The notes under the pieces: generated by a model | Databases searched by the model: none | What the model was told of the DNA's origin: nothing | What the model saw: only the letters and a program-made list of their open reading frames with translations | Shown: in pieces, positions 62,264 to 64,000 of the stretch | Position numbering within the stretch: the stretch's first letter is position 1 | Layout of the letters: every line of letters begins with the position of its first letter | DNA from: Nitzschia sp. pyKryTriq1 | Taxonomy: Eukaryota; Bacillariophyta; Bacillariophyceae; Bacillariales; Bacillariaceae | Length of the DNA stretch: 64,000 bases | NCBI GenBank assembly: GCA_956465555.1 | Contig: OY101124.1 | Coordinates: forward strand, 868,001-932,000 | Reading direction: 5' to 3' | Position numbers and translations under genes: made by a program

Positions 62264-62626
62264 ATGGATCGGGATACCGATCCAGGGGGGAGGGTGATCC
62301 CCCGCTATGCGAAGAATCAAAAACCTTACCAGTGTGTCTGTCCAAACACAGCAAAATGTTCCGAGTTATCAAAGAAGTTTAGAGATCTTGGCGACATCCG
62401 AGGGAGCTACTGTGTATATCCCAACTGGCGTCAAAATTCGAGGAGGACGAAACTGGTGGCTGCACTAGAGAAGACCGATGACTTTAAATTGTTATCAACG
62501 ACCGAAACTCGAGATCTTCTTCGGCCAGCTCGTATAGAGCTAAGAGTCGACGAAGTTGTTGCTTTTCTCTCTTGGGTGAGAGTACTTCACAGGCGGCCTC
62601 GGAGGCGGCCTCCTTTATCTTCTTGA
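62264..62626 (+). CDS. hypothetical small protein with CxCPN motif
   Basis: A possible 120-residue protein from ATG 62264 (MDRDTDPGGRVIPRYAKNQK). It has YQCVCPNTAKCSELSKKFRD and, 20 residues later, SYCVYPNW, giving four cysteines that might bind zinc, followed by a basic, helical stretch (RRTKLVAALEKTDDFK). The pattern is loosely THAP-like but lacks the usual His and Trp framework, so no family is assigned. The last 140 bp overlap the XPG-like pseudogene on the opposite strand, and after about residue 75 the reading probably follows antisense sequence of that gene. It may be a transposon-derived fragment. Confidence 0.35.
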   Translation: MDRDTDPGGRVIPRYAKNQKPYQCVCPNTAKCSELSKKFRDLGDIRGSYCVYPNWRQNSRRTKLVAALEKTDDFKLLSTTETRDLLRPARIELRVDEVVAFLSWVRVLHRRPRRRPPLSS

Positions 62627-63213
62627 CGTTGAGTCGTTGTGCTGCTCCAGATATATCTTCCGATGACTCGAGCAACAGAATCCACTTCGTCACTTCTTCA
62701 CATACTTTGATTTCGGGGGAACTAGACACATCAGGGACAGTCAGTGTTTCATTGCGAAAAGCAAACGACAGGACTTGTTCTCCATTTTCGTCGCGAATTT
62801 GTGGGCCAGACGAATCTTGGTCGTTGTCCTCTTCAGTGGAATCACTTTCTAAGCCAAGTTCGCTCTGAAATCGCTTGAGCATCTCCTTTTGGATTTCCTT
62901 CTTTTCCTCTGAGAGTGTCGATGTAGGTCCAGGGAAAGCTAGCTCGACTAGGACCGGTAGGGAAACAAGAGAATGAATTGGCTCTGGAAGTTTTGCCAAG
63001 CAGTCCTCCATGGTCCACTTCCGTCACTGGAACCGGAGGCACCATGAAAACTTGTCTGAGGACACCGACGGACGCCTTTGCCTTGTGCAAATAAATGGAT
63101 ACATCCACAGCGACCACTGGATTGACAACCCCATGTTGCCTACGAATAGCCGACAAGCTGTGAGACGTTCCCTTACCGTTCTTCAAGAGCGAACATGCAT
63201 CTTTCACACCCAT
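62484..63213 (-). pseudogene. XPG/FEN1-like nuclease family pseudogene
   Basis: From ATG 63213 the minus strand reads MGVKDACSLLKNGKGTSHSL and then VVAVDVSIYLHKAKAS, the N-terminal XPG pattern (MGVK-x2-x-LLK followed by AVD-x-S-x-x-LH, containing the first metal-binding Asp). It continues LRQVFMVPPVPVTEVDH to about 63025. Beyond this the original frame loses similarity, and a second frame (about 63011 to 62484) takes over with EDCLAKLPEP, a Glu/Lys-rich helical part and an ELAEEDLEFRSLITI end. No plausible intron joins them because the overlap is too short. The second acidic cluster of XPG nucleases is not visible. Probably a decayed gene; a sequencing frameshift is an alternative. Confidence 0.5.
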
Positions 63214-63901
63214 CGTCAAAAGTATGATCATAACTTACCTGAAATATTAGGTGTTGGTTCCACGCTGTCAGTTGCGCCGATTATGATTGTATGGAGATGA
63301 TCGTGATCGTGGACGTGTAGACAGCAACATCATGTTTGAGGATACAAATAGGACAGAGGGCGGAACATCGGGTGGATGGAGGATGAGGTCGGAGGGAACC
63401 GTGGAAGCAAATGCGCGCGAAATGAGAAGAAAAAACGATCTTTGAGGCAGGGTCGTACCACTCGCTCGCGCGACGCGCCTTATGTACCAATGTAAAAGAA
63501 GGAATTTTTTGACTCACTCGTATCGACCGACTGGATGGACTGACGACTGACGCACCGACCGTCTGTCTGCCGGAAGTGCGTTTGTAGGCAGGCGGCCGCC
63601 AATCATCGATCGCCGCGCCCAATAACGTAACTACACTGTAAAGAAGTATCGGTACGTACGAGGACGTACCGCTGTACCAGGTTCAATACAAGTACATACA
63701 GGTACGGTACCGGTACAATAATCTTTTTGGACCCATCACCAATCAACGACCCATCAACACCACACAACACCATCATCATTAGACTACCAGTACTCGTAAC
63801 CAACTTCTTCCATCGGCAGCGAAAAAAGACATCGCTCACAACAGACAACAACCATACTGTAGAACACAGCAGGCATAACCTCCGTTCAGCACTAAAACAT
63901 C
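63214..63901. other. promoter-side intergenic, GTAC-rich
   Basis: No gene seen. CTGTACCAGG and GGTACGGTACCGGTACA motifs lie at about 63670-63717, some 190 bp upstream of the ATG at 63902. CATCA-rich sequence (about 63730-63780) probably belongs to the 5' UTR of that gene. Confidence 0.5.
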
Positions 63902-64000
63902 ATGTTGGATCGGATCCAATTAGTGCTGGCGTTGACGGTGACCCTCGCGCTGCTGCTGACTCCCGTCAAGACGTTTGTCCAGCCGTTCGGAATTCGTAAT
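63902..64000 (+). CDS. N-terminus of a probable plastid-targeted protein (partial)
   Basis: ATG 63902 opens a frame that runs off the window after 33 codons. It begins MLDRIQLVLALTVTLALLLT, a clear signal peptide, followed by a TFVQPFG segment in which Phe lies at or next to the likely cleavage site and Arg and Asn follow. This resembles the diatom bipartite plastid presequence, so plastid import is plausible; a secreted or ER protein is the alternative. The mature function cannot be seen. Confidence 0.65.
   Translation, partial: MLDRIQLVLALTVTLALLLTPVKTFVQPFGIRN

Overview
The window looks like nuclear DNA of a diatom, probably a raphid pennate; the species is an inference. Pointers are a DUF6824 protein of the diatom-expanded type, transmembrane LRR proteins with N-terminal cytosolic tails, secreted M11 (gametolysin-type) zinc proteases with Pro-Thr linkers, two N-termini with a Phe near the signal-peptide cleavage site as in bipartite plastid targeting, short GT-AG introns (about 50-180 bp), no operons, and intergenic DNA full of GTAC palindromes and CTACTA/TAGTAG strings. 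No rRNA, convincing tRNA, CRISPR or viral gene was seen.

Layout. 0-8 kb: DUF6824 protein, a secreted clostripain-like (C11) protease in four exons, a retroelement-derived repeat, a YqgF-like protein and a frameshifted unknown gene. 8-20 kb: ASH2 (COMPASS subunit), a GCNA-like SprT/HMG protein, dienelactone hydrolase, a short mitochondrial carrier, cyclase-associated protein, and an unusual ING-SGF29 fusion. 20-28 kb: retroelement debris, then two tandemly duplicated M11 metalloproteases separated by a 182-bp tandem repeat and a piggyBac-like transposase remnant. 29-34 kb: a large disordered protein of unknown function and a TPR-like protein. 35.5-47.6 kb: an intronless 4016-residue charged repeat protein holding a nearly identical 906-bp triplication. 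48-64 kb: Serinc, a plastid PAP/fibrillin, a 2OG-Fe(II) oxygenase, two tandem LRR membrane proteins, a COPI-associated membrane protein, a membrane-anchored trypsin-like protease, an XPG-like pseudogene, and the first exon of a probable plastid-targeted protein at the right edge.

The genes do not form one pathway. Two themes recur: chromatin (an H3K4 methyltransferase subunit, a predicted H3K4me reader and a SprT/HMG protein within 11 kb) and the cell surface or secretion (C11, two M11, trypsin, two LRR, Serinc and COPI-associated proteins). The strongest candidates for something undescribed are the ING-SGF29 domain swap, the giant 58-residue-repeat protein with its internal triplication, and the LRR pair whose introns are all phase 1 and spaced in LRR-sized units. 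Exon boundaries were assigned by eye from GT-AG sites, reading frame and family conservation, and have no transcript support.
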